A model generated the notes under the pieces. That model was not told the origin of the DNA. It did no database searches and saw only the letters and a program-made list of their open reading frames with translations. This document shows positions 14,616 to 23,196 of a DNA stretch of 23,286 nt, piece after piece (within the stretch, counting starts at the first letter, position 1; every line of letters begins with the position of its first letter). Where the stretch lies: positions 1-23,286 of the forward strand of contig CAJUGG010000089.1 in NCBI GenBank assembly GCA_910585995.1, read 5' to 3'. This DNA is from an uncultured Lachnospiraceae bacterium (GTDB lineage: Bacteria; Bacillota; Clostridia; Lachnospirales; Lachnospiraceae). The translations under genes and the position numbers were made by a program.

Positions 14616-14644
14616 TTGTTATTTTTTTCAGGATTTTGTATAAT
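14616..14644 (+). promoter_or_regulatory. Promoter of the topoisomerase B gene
   Basis: TTGTTA at 14616-14621, a 17-base spacer, and a perfect TATAAT at 14639-14644 preceded by TG. It lies 42 bases before the start codon, in a T-rich stretch. Confidence 0.75.
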
Positions 14645-14686
14645 GAGTCTTGTATTTGAAATCTGAGAGAAATAAGGAGTGGACAT

Positions 14687-16606
14687 ATGGCAAATAACAC
14701 TTATGATGCAGACAGTATCTCGGTCCTCGAAGGGCTAGAGGCGGTCCGAAAAAGGCCGGGTATGTACATCGGCAGTGTTTCGACAAAGGGCCTGAATCAT
14801 CTGATCTATGAGATTGTGGACAATTCGGTGGATGAACATCTGGCAGGATTCTGCAGCCAGATTGACGTATATCTGGAAAAAGACGGTTCCTGTACGGTGA
14901 TCGACAATGGACGGGGGATTCCCGTGGGGATGCATGCCAAAGGCATGTCTGCGGAGCGTCTGGTCTTTACCACGCTCCATGCAGGGGGCAAATTTGACGA
15001 TTCGGTCTATAAGACCAGCGGAGGACTGCATGGTGTGGGTTCTTCGGTTGTCAACGCTCTGTCAACGTATCTGGATATCGAGGTATCGAGGGACGGCCTG
15101 ATCCACCATGACCACTATGAAAAGGGCAATCCCACGATTGAACTGGTGGACGGTCTTTTGCCCACCATCGGCAAGACGAAAAAGACCGGGACAAAGATCA
15201 ATTTCCTGCCGGACCCGGAGATCTTTGAAAAGACCCGTTTTAAAGCGGAAGAGGTCAAGAGCCGGATGCATGAGACTGCTTATCTGAATCCAGAGCTGAC
15301 TATCATCTTTGAAGACCGCAGAGGGCCTGAGACCGAACATATAGAATACCATGAACCCGACGGGCTGGTAGGGTTTGTCAAGGACTTAAATCACTCCCAG
15401 GAGACCATTCATGATGTGGTCTACTATAAAGGGGAAAATGAAGGTATCACCGTGGAGTGCGCTTTTCAGTACATCAACGAATTTCATGAAAATGTGCTGG
15501 GATTTTGCAACAATATCTACAATGCAGAAGGCGGCACCCATATCACCGGATTTAAGACTATATTTACCACGGTGATCAACAGCTATGCCAGAGAATTAGG
15601 CATCTTAAAAGAAAAAGACGCCAACTTTACCGGGGCGGATGTGCGCAATGGCATGACTGCTGTGATCTCCATCAAACACCCCGATCCCCGCTTTGAAGGC
15701 CAGACCAAGACAAAACTTGACAACCAGGATGCTGCAAAAGCTTCTTCCAAAGTGACCGGAGATGAGATCCAGCGGTATTTTGACCGCAATATCGAGACAC
15801 TCAAAGCCGTGATTGGCTGCGCGGAAAAGGCGGCGAAGATCAGAAAGAGCGAGGAGCGGGCCAAGACCAACCTTTTGACCAAGCAGAAATTTTCGTTTGA
15901 CTCCAACGGGAAATTAGCCAACTGTGAGAGCAAGGACGCCTCCAAATGTGAGATCTTTATCGTGGAGGGAGATTCCGCAGGCGGGTCTGCCAAGACCGCC
16001 AGAAACCGGGCATATCAGGCGATACTCCCGATCCGTGGCAAGATCCTGAATGTGGAGAAGGCAAGCATTGACAAAGTTTTGGCAAATGCGGAGATCAAGA
16101 CGATGATCAATGCGTTTGGATGCGGATTTTCCGAAGGGTACGGCAATGATTTTGACATCACCAAGCTGCGCTATGACAAGATCATCATTATGGCGGATGC
16201 GGATGTGGACGGGGCGCACATTTCCACCCTGCTTCTGACGCTGTTTTACCGGTTCATGCCGGAGCTGATTTATGAAGGACATGTATATATTGCCATGCCC
16301 CCGCTGTATAAGGCCATGCCGAAAAAAGGGGAGGAAGAGTATCTCTACGATGACGCGGCGCTGGAGAAGTACCGGAAAACCCATGACGGCGCGTTTACCC
16401 TCCAGAGGTATAAAGGACTGGGGGAGATGGACGCCCAGCAGTTGTGGGAGACCACCCTGGACCCGGAAAACCGGCTTTTGAAGCTGGTGGAGATTGAGGA
16501 CGCCAGGATGGCATCCGGCGTTACGGAGATGCTGATGGGAACCGAGGTACCGCCGAGACGGGCATTTATCTATGAAAATGCGACGGAAGCGGAGCTGGAC
16601 ATTTAG
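14687..16606 (+). CDS. parE: Type IIA DNA topoisomerase subunit B (ParE/GyrB)
   Basis: 639-aa ATPase subunit. The GHKL ATPase domain has GMYIGS (25-30), E42 and N46 (EIVDNSVDEH), DNGRGIP (73-79) and the ATP lid GGLHGVG (112-118). The transducer domain follows. The TOPRIM domain has IVEGDSAGG with E427, PIRGKILNVEKA, and the metal triad in MADADVDGAH (D504, D506, D508). The C-terminal signature is LQRYKGLGEMD. ParE and Gram-positive GyrB have nearly the same length, so the call as ParE rests on the partner gene, which lacks a gyrase box, and on the absence of recF/dnaA neighbours. The start follows AATAAGGAG. The A subunit gene follows after 76 bases. Base composition rises near the 3' end. 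Confidence 0.9.
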   Translation: MANNTYDADSISVLEGLEAVRKRPGMYIGSVSTKGLNHLIYEIVDNSVDEHLAGFCSQIDVYLEKDGSCTVIDNGRGIPVGMHAKGMSAERLVFTTLHAGGKFDDSVYKTSGGLHGVGSSVVNALSTYLDIEVSRDGLIHHDHYEKGNPTIELVDGLLPTIGKTKKTGTKINFLPDPEIFEKTRFKAEEVKSRMHETAYLNPELTIIFEDRRGPETEHIEYHEPDGLVGFVKDLNHSQETIHDVVYYKGENEGITVECAFQYINEFHENVLGFCNNIYNAEGGTHITGFKTIFTTVINSYARELGILKEKDANFTGADVRNGMTAVISIKHPDPRFEGQTKTKLDNQDAAKASSKVTGDEIQRYFDRNIETLKAVIGCAEKAAKIRKSEERAKTNLLTKQKFSFDSNGKLANCESKDASKCEIFIVEGDSAGGSAKTARNRAYQAILPIRGKILNVEKASIDKVLANAEIKTMINAFGCGFSEGYGNDFDITKLRYDKIIIMADADVDGAHISTLLLTLFYRFMPELIYEGHVYIAMPPLYKAMPKKGEEEYLYDDAALEKYRKTHDGAFTLQRYKGLGEMDAQQLWETTLDPENRLLKLVEIEDARMASGVTEMLMGTEVPPRRAFIYENATEAELDI

Positions 16607-16639
16607 GATTGGAGTAGCTTTTCAGAGGAGGATTAGGTG

Positions 16640-16668
16640 CGTATCTGCCAGGAAACGAAACAGATACG
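16640..16668 (+). other. Hairpin in the gap between the two topoisomerase genes
   Basis: CGTATCTG (16640-16647) and CAGATACG (16661-16668) form a perfect 8-bp stem with a 13-base loop, ending just before the GGATAGGAGAGG ribosome binding site of the A subunit. No T-run follows, so it is not a terminator. It might set the ratio of the two subunits. Confidence 0.6.
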
Positions 16669-16682
16669 GATAGGAGAGGAAT

Positions 16683-18926
16683 ATGAGCAGTGAGCAACAG
16701 ATCATCCGGACCGAGTATTCGGATCTGATGAAAAAATCTTATATCGATTATGCCATGAGCGTAATCATCGCCAGGGCGCTGCCGGACGTCCGGGACGGGT
16801 TAAAGCCTGTCCAGCGCCGGACGCTCTATGACATGCATGAGCTGGGAATCCGTTATGACCGGCCCTACAGGAAATGCGCCCGTATCGTGGGGGACACGAT
16901 GGGCAAATACCATCCCCACGGCGACAGCTCCATCTATGAAGCGCTGGTGGTGATGGCTCAGGAATTTAAGAAAGGCATGATCCTTGTGGACGGCCACGGC
17001 AACTTCGGCTCCATCGAGGGGGACGGGGCCGCGGCCATGCGTTATACGGAAGCCAGGCTCTCAAAGTTTACCCAGGAGGCGTACCTGTCCGACCTAGATA
17101 AAAATGTGGTGGACTTCGGTCCCAACTTTGACGAGACCGAGAAGGAGCCTGTGGTGCTCCCGGTGCGTGTGCCCAACCTGCTGATCAACGGCGCGGAGGG
17201 TATCGCGGTGGGGATGGCTACCAGCATCCCCACCCATAACCTGTGCGAGGTCATAGACGCGGTCAAGGCGTATATGAAAAATGACGAGATCAGCACCAAG
17301 CAGTTGATGCGTTTCGTAAAAGGGCCGGACTTCCCCACCGGCGGGATTGTAGTCAACAAGGACGACCTGCTGAACATCTACGAGACCGGGCAGGGGAAGA
17401 TCAAGATCCGGGGCAAGGTGGAGACTGAGGAGCTCAAAGGCGGGAAGAAGCAGCTTGTCATCACGGAGATCCCTTATACCATGATCGGAAGCGGGATCGG
17501 AAAATTTTTGAACGACGTAGCAGGGCTGGTGGAGTCCAAAAAGACCACCGACATTGTGGACATTTCCAACCAGTCCTCCAAGGAAGGCATCCGGATCGTG
17601 CTGGAGCTGAAAAAGGGCGCGGATGTGGAAAACCTGAAAAACATGCTCTACAAAAAGACCCGGCTGGAGGATACCTTCGGCGTCAATATGCTGGCAGTGG
17701 CGAACGGCAGGCCGGAGACGCTGGGGCTCAAAGCGGTCATCGAGCATCATGTGGATTTCCAGTTTGAGCTGGCTACGAGAAAATATAAGACCTTGCTGGC
17801 AAAGGAGCTGGAGCGCAAGGAGGTACAGGAAGGTCTGATCAAAGCCTGTGATGTGATCGATCTGATCATCGAGATCCTCCGGGGCAGCAAGTCTGTGAAG
17901 GACGCAAGAAACTGTCTCGTAAACGGCGTCACCGATAATATCAAGTTTAAAACCGGCATTTCCCGGAAGATGGCGGCCATGCTCCGGTTTACCGAGCGGC
18001 AGGCCACGGCCATTCTGGAGATGCGTCTCTACAAGCTGATCGGCCTGGAGATCGAGGCGCTGCAGAGGGAGCACGAGGAGACGCTAAAGCATATCGCCAG
18101 ATATGAGGACATCCTCAACAACTACGATTCCATGGCCCAGGTGATCATGGAGGAGCTGGACGATTTCCGGAAGGAGTACGGAAGGAAGCGGCGTACCGCC
18201 ATCGAAAATGCGGAGGAAGCGGTGTTTGAAGAGAAGAAGATCGAGGAGCAGGAAGTGGTGTTTATGATGGACCGCTTCGGCTATGCGAAAACCGTGGACG
18301 TATCCGTATATGAGAGGAACCGGGAAGCCGCGGACAGTGAGAATAAATACATCATCCACTGTATGAACACCGGGCGGATCTGCATTTTCACAGATACAGG
18401 CAAGATGCACCAGATCAAGGTGCCAGACCTTCCCTATGGAAAGTTCCGGGATAAGGGGACGCCCATCGACAATGTGAGCAATTACGCCAGCGCACAGGAG
18501 CAGATGGTGATGGTCTGCGATATGGAGCAGATGCGCTATGCAAAGCTTCTCTTCGCCACAAAGCAGGGGATGATCAAGCGTGTGGAGGGAACGGAGTTCC
18601 AGGTGGCCAAACGGACCATCGGGGCCACCAAGCTCCAGGAGGAGGACGCGGTGATCTCTGTTCAGGTGGTGACGGAGAACCAGCACGCCGTGCTCCAGAC
18701 AAAAGGCGGATATTTCCTGCGTTTTCCGGCTTCGGAAATCCCGGAGAAGAAAAAAGGCGCCGTGGGCGTCCGGGGGATGAAGCTGCAGAAAAAGGATGAA
18801 CTGGAATTGGTGTATCTGTTTGAGGAAGGGACGGAAGCGAAAGGGAAATTCGGAGAAAAGGAGATCATGCTGAACCGCTTAAAGGTGGCGAAGCGGGATT
18901 CAACCGGGACGAAGAGCCGGGGATAG
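16683..18926 (+). CDS. parC: Type IIA DNA topoisomerase subunit A (ParC/GyrA)
   Basis: 747-aa DNA breakage-reunion subunit. The catalytic tyrosine is Y121 in AAAMRYTEARLS. The quinolone-determining region reads HPHGDSSIYEA, with S82 and E86 matching the unmutated Ser and Glu of E. coli ParC (S80, E84). The winged-helix, tower and coiled-coil regions follow. The C-terminal domain (from about 520, FGYAKTVDVS) has shortened beta-pinwheel blades. I find no GyrA box (QRRGGKG); the equivalent place reads EAADSENKY. With a total length near that of ParC, this favours a decatenating topoisomerase IV over a gyrase. A strong terminator follows. GC content is clearly higher than in the genes left of 16,000. 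Confidence 0.9.
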   Translation: MSSEQQIIRTEYSDLMKKSYIDYAMSVIIARALPDVRDGLKPVQRRTLYDMHELGIRYDRPYRKCARIVGDTMGKYHPHGDSSIYEALVVMAQEFKKGMILVDGHGNFGSIEGDGAAAMRYTEARLSKFTQEAYLSDLDKNVVDFGPNFDETEKEPVVLPVRVPNLLINGAEGIAVGMATSIPTHNLCEVIDAVKAYMKNDEISTKQLMRFVKGPDFPTGGIVVNKDDLLNIYETGQGKIKIRGKVETEELKGGKKQLVITEIPYTMIGSGIGKFLNDVAGLVESKKTTDIVDISNQSSKEGIRIVLELKKGADVENLKNMLYKKTRLEDTFGVNMLAVANGRPETLGLKAVIEHHVDFQFELATRKYKTLLAKELERKEVQEGLIKACDVIDLIIEILRGSKSVKDARNCLVNGVTDNIKFKTGISRKMAAMLRFTERQATAILEMRLYKLIGLEIEALQREHEETLKHIARYEDILNNYDSMAQVIMEELDDFRKEYGRKRRTAIENAEEAVFEEKKIEEQEVVFMMDRFGYAKTVDVSVYERNREAADSENKYIIHCMNTGRICIFTDTGKMHQIKVPDLPYGKFRDKGTPIDNVSNYASAQEQMVMVCDMEQMRYAKLLFATKQGMIKRVEGTEFQVAKRTIGATKLQEEDAVISVQVVTENQHAVLQTKGGYFLRFPASEIPEKKKGAVGVRGMKLQKKDELELVYLFEEGTEAKGKFGEKEIMLNRLKVAKRDSTGTKSRG

Positions 18927-18939
18927 GATGTACAAGATG

Positions 18940-18983
18940 CAGAGGCTGTCATGTGATTCGTTGCAGACAGACCTCTGTTTTTT
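18940..18983 (+). terminator. Intrinsic terminator of the topoisomerase operon
   Basis: CAGAGGCTGTC (18940-18950) pairs with GACAGACCTCTG (18966-18977) with one bulged base, followed by six T. Confidence 0.88.
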
Positions 18984-19042
18984 GTGCTGTTTTATAATAA
19001 AAAGTCCTATTTGGGAAGAGATATACATTGGTTTTGTATGAG

Positions 19043-19123
19043 GTTTAGATAGGATTAGATCAAAAGTTTAGATGAAATATACAAAAAACAGGAGTGTAAA
19101 CGCGGCATAAACTGTCATATAAT
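19043..19123 (+). promoter_or_regulatory. Candidate promoter and direct repeats upstream of the MATE gene
   Basis: A perfect TATAAT at 19118-19123, with only a weak -35 (TGTAAA at 19095-19100, 17-base spacer). Upstream lie two GTTTAGAT direct repeats (19043-19050, 19066-19073) with GATTAGAT between them, a possible activator site. The weak -35 fits an activated promoter, but this is inference. Confidence 0.45.
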
Positions 19124-19196
19124 ACAAACATACAAAAAAGGGCGTGCCGAACGGCAGGCAGAAATCCAAAGGAGATAAAGGAAGGAGAACAACAAA

Positions 19197-20576
19197 ATGA
19201 GTGAAGAGATGAGACAGGAACAGAGTTCCGAATCCAGGGAGCTGGGTACGAAACCGGTAGCGGGGCTGTTTGTGAAGTACAGTTTTCTTACATTGATCGG
19301 AATGCTGGCACAGGCGATTATGGTCATCCTGGAAGGCATTATTATAGGAAGAGGTCTGGGAGAGACGGGACTTGCCTGCGTAGGGCTGATCATGCCGCTG
19401 GAATATTTTATGCTGGCGCTGGGAGGTTTCTTCGCGATCGGTGTTTCCACACTGGCGGCCATGAAGCTGGGAGACGGCGATGAGCAGGGGGCAAGAAAGG
19501 TCTACGGGCAGGGGCTGTGGTTCAGCTTCATTGCCATTGTTGCCATTGCGGTTGTGATCTTTATTTTTGCAGGTCCTATTGCGGGGCTTTTGGGAGCCAC
19601 GCCGGATCTGTTTGATTCCATCGTATTGTTTATTCGGATATTTATGTTCGGATATCCCTTCTGCATCATCGGCCACATTGCGGTTTATATGGCAAGGGTG
19701 GATGAAAAGCCGAGTATCGCGACCTGGGCTATGACGCTTTCCGCAATCCTGGCGCTGGTATGGCTCTATGCGAGCGTATTTATCCTGAAACTGGGGATCG
19801 CAGGATGCGCGGGCTATTATGCGTCCTCCATCGGAATCTGGGGCTTTTTTATCCTGTATTTCTTTTTCAGCAAAAATACCATTTTCAAGGTGGGGATGTC
19901 CGACCTGCATTTTGATAAAGAGATCATCGGAAATATTGTGAAGATCGGTTTCCCCTATCTTCTGGTACAGGCATCCTCAACCGTATTTACCATCGTGCTC
20001 AACAACTTTCTGGGAAAATTCGGAGGGGAGCTGGATATTGCGGCATTTGCAGTGATCAACGGATACGTGGTCTATATCCTGATGATGATTACCCAGTCTA
20101 CCACCGGAGGGCTGCAGCCCATCGCAAGCTACAACTTCGGCGCCAAGCTGTATGACCGTGTGAAGGATCTGATCAAAGTGGGAATCGGCGGCAACCTGAT
20201 CGCAGTCTATGTCCTGGCAATCCTGTTCTGGCTTGCAGCCACACCGGTATGCACGCTGTTTATCGGAGCCGGCTCCGAGCTGATCCCGATTGCGGCAAAA
20301 TACACCAGGGTCGTAGTTTCCTGTACCGCCCTCGGGCTCACCGCAAACCTGATGTCCGGTTATTTCCAGGCAGTGGAGCGGGTGATCGAATCTACGGTAC
20401 TCGGAATCTGCCGCTACATCATTTTCGGGATTCCGGCAATCTTTATCATGGCGAATATGCTGGGAATCACCGGTGTGTGGTTCTCACAGCCGGTATCCGA
20501 TATCCTGTCGTTTGCACTGTCACTGATACTGGCAGGGATGGAGATCAAACGCCTGAAAAACATGAAAACAGCCTGA
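19197..20576 (+). CDS. MATE-family efflux transporter
   Basis: 459-aa inner-membrane antiporter with about 12 hydrophobic segments in two six-helix halves. The opening segment VKYSFLTLIGMLAQAIMVILEGIIIGRGLG and the motif QSTTGGLQPIASYNFGAK near 300 are typical of the family; the latter marks the second half. It probably exports cationic drugs or metabolites in exchange for Na+ or H+; the substrate cannot be read. The start follows a double AAGGAGATAAAGGAAGGAG. The last codons lie in a 46-bp tandem duplication. The amidohydrolase 121 bases downstream may share the transcript. Confidence 0.93.
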   Translation: MSEEMRQEQSSESRELGTKPVAGLFVKYSFLTLIGMLAQAIMVILEGIIIGRGLGETGLACVGLIMPLEYFMLALGGFFAIGVSTLAAMKLGDGDEQGARKVYGQGLWFSFIAIVAIAVVIFIFAGPIAGLLGATPDLFDSIVLFIRIFMFGYPFCIIGHIAVYMARVDEKPSIATWAMTLSAILALVWLYASVFILKLGIAGCAGYYASSIGIWGFFILYFFFSKNTIFKVGMSDLHFDKEIIGNIVKIGFPYLLVQASSTVFTIVLNNFLGKFGGELDIAAFAVINGYVVYILMMITQSTTGGLQPIASYNFGAKLYDRVKDLIKVGIGGNLIAVYVLAILFWLAATPVCTLFIGAGSELIPIAAKYTRVVVSCTALGLTANLMSGYFQAVERVIESTVLGICRYIIFGIPAIFIMANMLGITGVWFSQPVSDILSFALSLILAGMEIKRLKNMKTA

Positions 20577-20655
20577 AATTTTGCAGCAGAAGATAAACGG
20601 GAAAAAACTGAAAACAGACTGAAATTCTGCAGCGAAAGATAAACGGAAAAAAATC
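20564..20655 (+). repeat. 46-bp tandem duplication spanning the MATE gene's 3' end
   Basis: GAAAACAGCCTGAAATTTTG and the following bases to 20609 recur from 20610 with a few differences (AGACTGAAATTCTGC; AGATAAACGG in both). The first unit contains the last codons and the stop of the MATE gene; the second is non-coding. The divergence between units shows that it is not very recent. Confidence 0.8.
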
Positions 20656-20697
20656 TGTCTGCTGTAAGAATGGATGAGAGAATGGAGGTATATACAT

Positions 20698-22341
20698 ATG
20701 AGTAATGCAGCAATGGTAATTCGAGGTAACGCGATATTTGACGGAACAGGTGCAAAGCCGTTCGCAGGCTGGATTGCAGTGGAAGGAAAGCGGATTGCGG
20801 CTGTGGTAAAAGGGGAGGGGATCGACCGATACATCGGGCCTGATACCAGAGTGATCGACTGCGGTGACAGGCTGGTTATGCCGGGGTTCAACGACGGCCA
20901 CACCCATATCACACAGGGAGCTTTTTTGGAGAACCCGGACTTTTCCTTCTGCCTGCTTGAATCCGGAAGCAGGGAGGAAGCCATCCAGATGGCAAAGGAG
21001 TATGGGGACAGCCATCCGGATAATGAGTGGGTGTTCGGATATATGATGAATAATCTGCTCTGGAAGGACCAGACGCTTCCCACCTGCCATGACATTGACC
21101 GGGTGATTTCAGACAGGCCGGTGGTTCTGCAGTTGGCGGACATGCATACCGTTGCCGTGAATACCTGCGCCATCGAGAAGATCGGGATTACGAAGGATAC
21201 AAAAAGCCCGGCGGACGGGGTGATCGAGAAGGATGAAAAAGGGGAGCTGACAGGACGGTTTTATGACGGTGCGTCTTTCGCGTTTACCGATGCCATCTGC
21301 AGCCCGTCGGATGAAGTTTACATGCAGATCTATGAGAACCTTTTTGATAAGATGAAGAAGCTGGGGATCACAAGCTGCAGCCTGGTGGCGCCCTATGGAG
21401 CCCATGACGACCCGCTGCCGTATTTTGAAAAAATGGAAGAGAAGGGGACGTTGACCTCCCGGGTGATGATGTATCCGAACATTGCGGAATATGAGAAGGA
21501 AAGCTTTGCGGCGCTGCAGAAAAAGTATGCGGACGGGAAGCTTCGTATCCGCGGGCTGAAGCAGTTGATCGACGGTGTGACCAGCGTGTTTACCGCATAC
21601 CTTCTGGAGCCTTATACCAACGATCCGGGCACCCGCGGCGCCACGTCGGTGGATATGAAGGAATTTAAGAAGCAGGCGCTCGAAGCAATCAAGGACGGGG
21701 TGCCGCTTCGAATCCACACCATCGGGGACCGGGCGGTCCGTGAAATGCTGGATATTTTTGAGGAAGGCGAAAGGCTCTATGGAAAACAGAATCTCCGTCA
21801 TGTGCAGGAGCATCTGGAAACCATACATCCGGAGGATATCCCGCGCTTTGCAAAGCTGGGCATCTGCGGATGCATGCAGCCCTGGCACATGCTCTTTGAC
21901 CTGGAGGGCGGCGACAAAGGAAACGGCCTGTACGGCGACAAGGAAGCTGCGGTGGGAAGCCAGCGGGCAAAGCATTCCTGGCCCATGCGCGAACTGCTGG
22001 ACGCGGGGATGGTGCTTTCCCTGGGAAGCGATTTTCCGGTGGTAGGGCTTGAGCCCATGTGCGAGATCTACGGGGCAGTGACCCGTCAGACGTTCGATGG
22101 CAAGCCCGAAGGGGGCTGGTATCCAGGACAGCGGATCACCATGGAAGAGGCGCTGAAAGCTTATACCTGGGGATCAGCCTATGCCGAAGGCTGTGAGCAG
22201 GATCTGGGCACCCTGGCGGAAGGGATGCTGGCGGATATCATTGTACTCGACAAAAACCTGTTTGAAGCAAAGCCGCAGGAGATACTGGATACGAAGGTGG
22301 TGACGACCATCATGGACGGCCAGGTTGTGTATGAAGCATAA
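20698..22341 (+). CDS. Amidohydrolase family 3 protein (YtcJ-like metal-dependent hydrolase)
   Basis: 547-aa cytosolic TIM-barrel hydrolase. An N-terminal beta-sandwich strand set (VIRGNAIFDGTGAKPF...) leads into GFNDGHTHI, with metal ligands H68 and H70. Further metal-site motifs are GLKQLIDGVTS (probable bridging Lys), RIHTIGDRAV, QEHLETI and LGSDFPV (catalytic Asp), followed by LGTLAEGMLADIIVLD, which closes the sandwich. Family members hydrolyse amide bonds in N-substituted small molecules; the substrate here is unknown. The ATG at 20698 follows GGAGG; an in-frame ATG at 20674 would put that site inside the gene. No signal peptide is seen. Being next to a MATE exporter hints at import, breakdown or detoxification of one compound, but that is speculative. 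Confidence 0.9.
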   Translation: MSNAAMVIRGNAIFDGTGAKPFAGWIAVEGKRIAAVVKGEGIDRYIGPDTRVIDCGDRLVMPGFNDGHTHITQGAFLENPDFSFCLLESGSREEAIQMAKEYGDSHPDNEWVFGYMMNNLLWKDQTLPTCHDIDRVISDRPVVLQLADMHTVAVNTCAIEKIGITKDTKSPADGVIEKDEKGELTGRFYDGASFAFTDAICSPSDEVYMQIYENLFDKMKKLGITSCSLVAPYGAHDDPLPYFEKMEEKGTLTSRVMMYPNIAEYEKESFAALQKKYADGKLRIRGLKQLIDGVTSVFTAYLLEPYTNDPGTRGATSVDMKEFKKQALEAIKDGVPLRIHTIGDRAVREMLDIFEEGERLYGKQNLRHVQEHLETIHPEDIPRFAKLGICGCMQPWHMLFDLEGGDKGNGLYGDKEAAVGSQRAKHSWPMRELLDAGMVLSLGSDFPVVGLEPMCEIYGAVTRQTFDGKPEGGWYPGQRITMEEALKAYTWGSAYAEGCEQDLGTLAEGMLADIIVLDKNLFEAKPQEILDTKVVTTIMDGQVVYEA

Positions 22342-22354
22342 GATACGGAAATAC

Positions 22355-22445
22355 GGCTGCGGGAAATTCCGCAGCCAATAGGATGAAAAAAACAGGCAGT
22401 GCCCGGTGAGGAGGGGGCTGCCTTCGTGCTTTTTGTCTTTTTTTC
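22355..22445 (+). terminator. Stem-loop and likely terminator after the amidohydrolase gene
   Basis: Two stems. GGCTGCGG/CCGCAGCC (22355-22362, 22369-22376) is perfect but has no T-run. AGGCAG/CTGCCT (22394-22399, 22418-22423) is followed by a T-rich tract (TTTTTGTCTTTTTTT) and could end transcription. Confidence 0.55.
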
Positions 22446-22790
22446 TGTAATTAATCCCAACAAGGATATTACCGGTATATTTTCCACAATATCAGAATTT
22501 CCTGTCATTGTTGCTTTCAATAACTCCTCTGATTTTTGTAATGCGTCTGCTACATTTTTCCAATCCCCGCATTCTACCGCATTTTCAAATTCGCCGGCAA
22601 GCTCCTGGTTGGGAATAAAAGCCTCCTGTGAATTGATATCATATGCCAGATAGCCCAGATGTAATATGAGTGTCAGCACATCATCGCGATTTATAAAGGA
22701 TGTCATATCAAGACGGGATTTGTCAAGGATATTTTCGTCCAAAAGTTCAAGAGTTGATTTATCCCTGAACAAGCAGAGGACAGTACCCAC
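22440..22790 (-). pseudogene. Remnant of an AAA-ATPase / PD-(D/E)XK nuclease-like gene
   Basis: On the minus strand, from about 22757 to 22476, the translation STLELLDENILDKSRLDMT, INRDDVLTLILHLGYLAYDI, FIPNQELAGEFENAV, DWKNVADALQKSEELLKAT resembles the middle of the large AAA-ATPase-like family (PF09820) next to its PD-(D/E)XK domain (PF08011). These proteins are usually 500-600 aa and often multicopy in gut Clostridia. The N-terminal ATPase part and the nuclease motif are both missing; the frame runs on into the reverse strand of the amidohydrolase. The frame ends at the 5' side near a GGACAGCGCC...CTGTCC hairpin (22777-22803). It is therefore a decayed fragment. Family assignment is from memory of the pattern. 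Confidence 0.7.
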
Positions 22791-22923
22791 AAGGCGCTGT
22801 CCTTTTGTATTGCTTGAATGCCACTCATGCCATCAATTCTCTCTCGAAATGAAGGATTGTGTTTCTGATTGTTTCTTATCCTGCCAGCTATGGCAGAAAT
22901 TCGTAGAACTTTAGGAAGATTAA

Positions 22924-22952
22924 TTGTTTTCTGGGAACAACTAGTGTATAAT
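22924..22952 (+). promoter_or_regulatory. Promoter-like sequence in the degraded right end
   Basis: TTGTTT at 22924-22929, a 17-base spacer and TATAAT at 22947-22952 preceded by TG. It points rightward towards 22966, but nothing with a good ribosome binding site follows. Confidence 0.5.
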
Positions 22953-22965
22953 TTGATTTGTATCA

Positions 22966-23196
22966 GTGTGCTTTTGGACACGACTTCTGAAGCAGAGTAT
23001 AAACGGCACCCTAAAAAATCCTCAAGTCATGGCTTGCCACAATGAGGCGGCACTAGAAGCCCAGCTTGATGGGCAGTTAAATAGTCAAGACTATTTCTCC
23101 GTATCCACCCCCGACTATTATGCTCTGCTGGTTAATTTCAAAATCACATTTGAAGTTTGTGAACAGGAGTCGGGAATATGGTTTGCACCTTACTGA
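22966..23196 (+). CDS. Doubtful ORF, 76 aa, unknown
   Basis: Reads from a GTG at 22966, or an internal ATG at 23029, to a TGA at 23194. I do not recognise it. The part from 23029 (NEAALEAQLDGQLNSQDYF and onward) has plausible protein-like composition, but neither start has a ribosome binding site. It may be a fragment of a longer gene whose start was lost, like the nuclease remnant beside it. The stretch 22791-22923 and the last 90 bases of the window hold nothing I can assign. Confidence 0.25.
   Translation: MCFWTRLLKQSINGTLKNPQVMACHNEAALEAQLDGQLNSQDYFSVSTPDYYALLVNFKITFEVCEQESGIWFAPY

Noticed and set aside
17094..18074. Minus-strand ORF of 326 aa
   Set aside because: It is fully antisense to the topoisomerase A gene in GC-rich sequence, with no start signals.
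22179..22439. C-terminal part of the minus-strand 203-aa ORF
   Set aside because: Below about 22,440 it is the terminator region and the reverse strand of the amidohydrolase; only the upstream portion resembles a real protein family.
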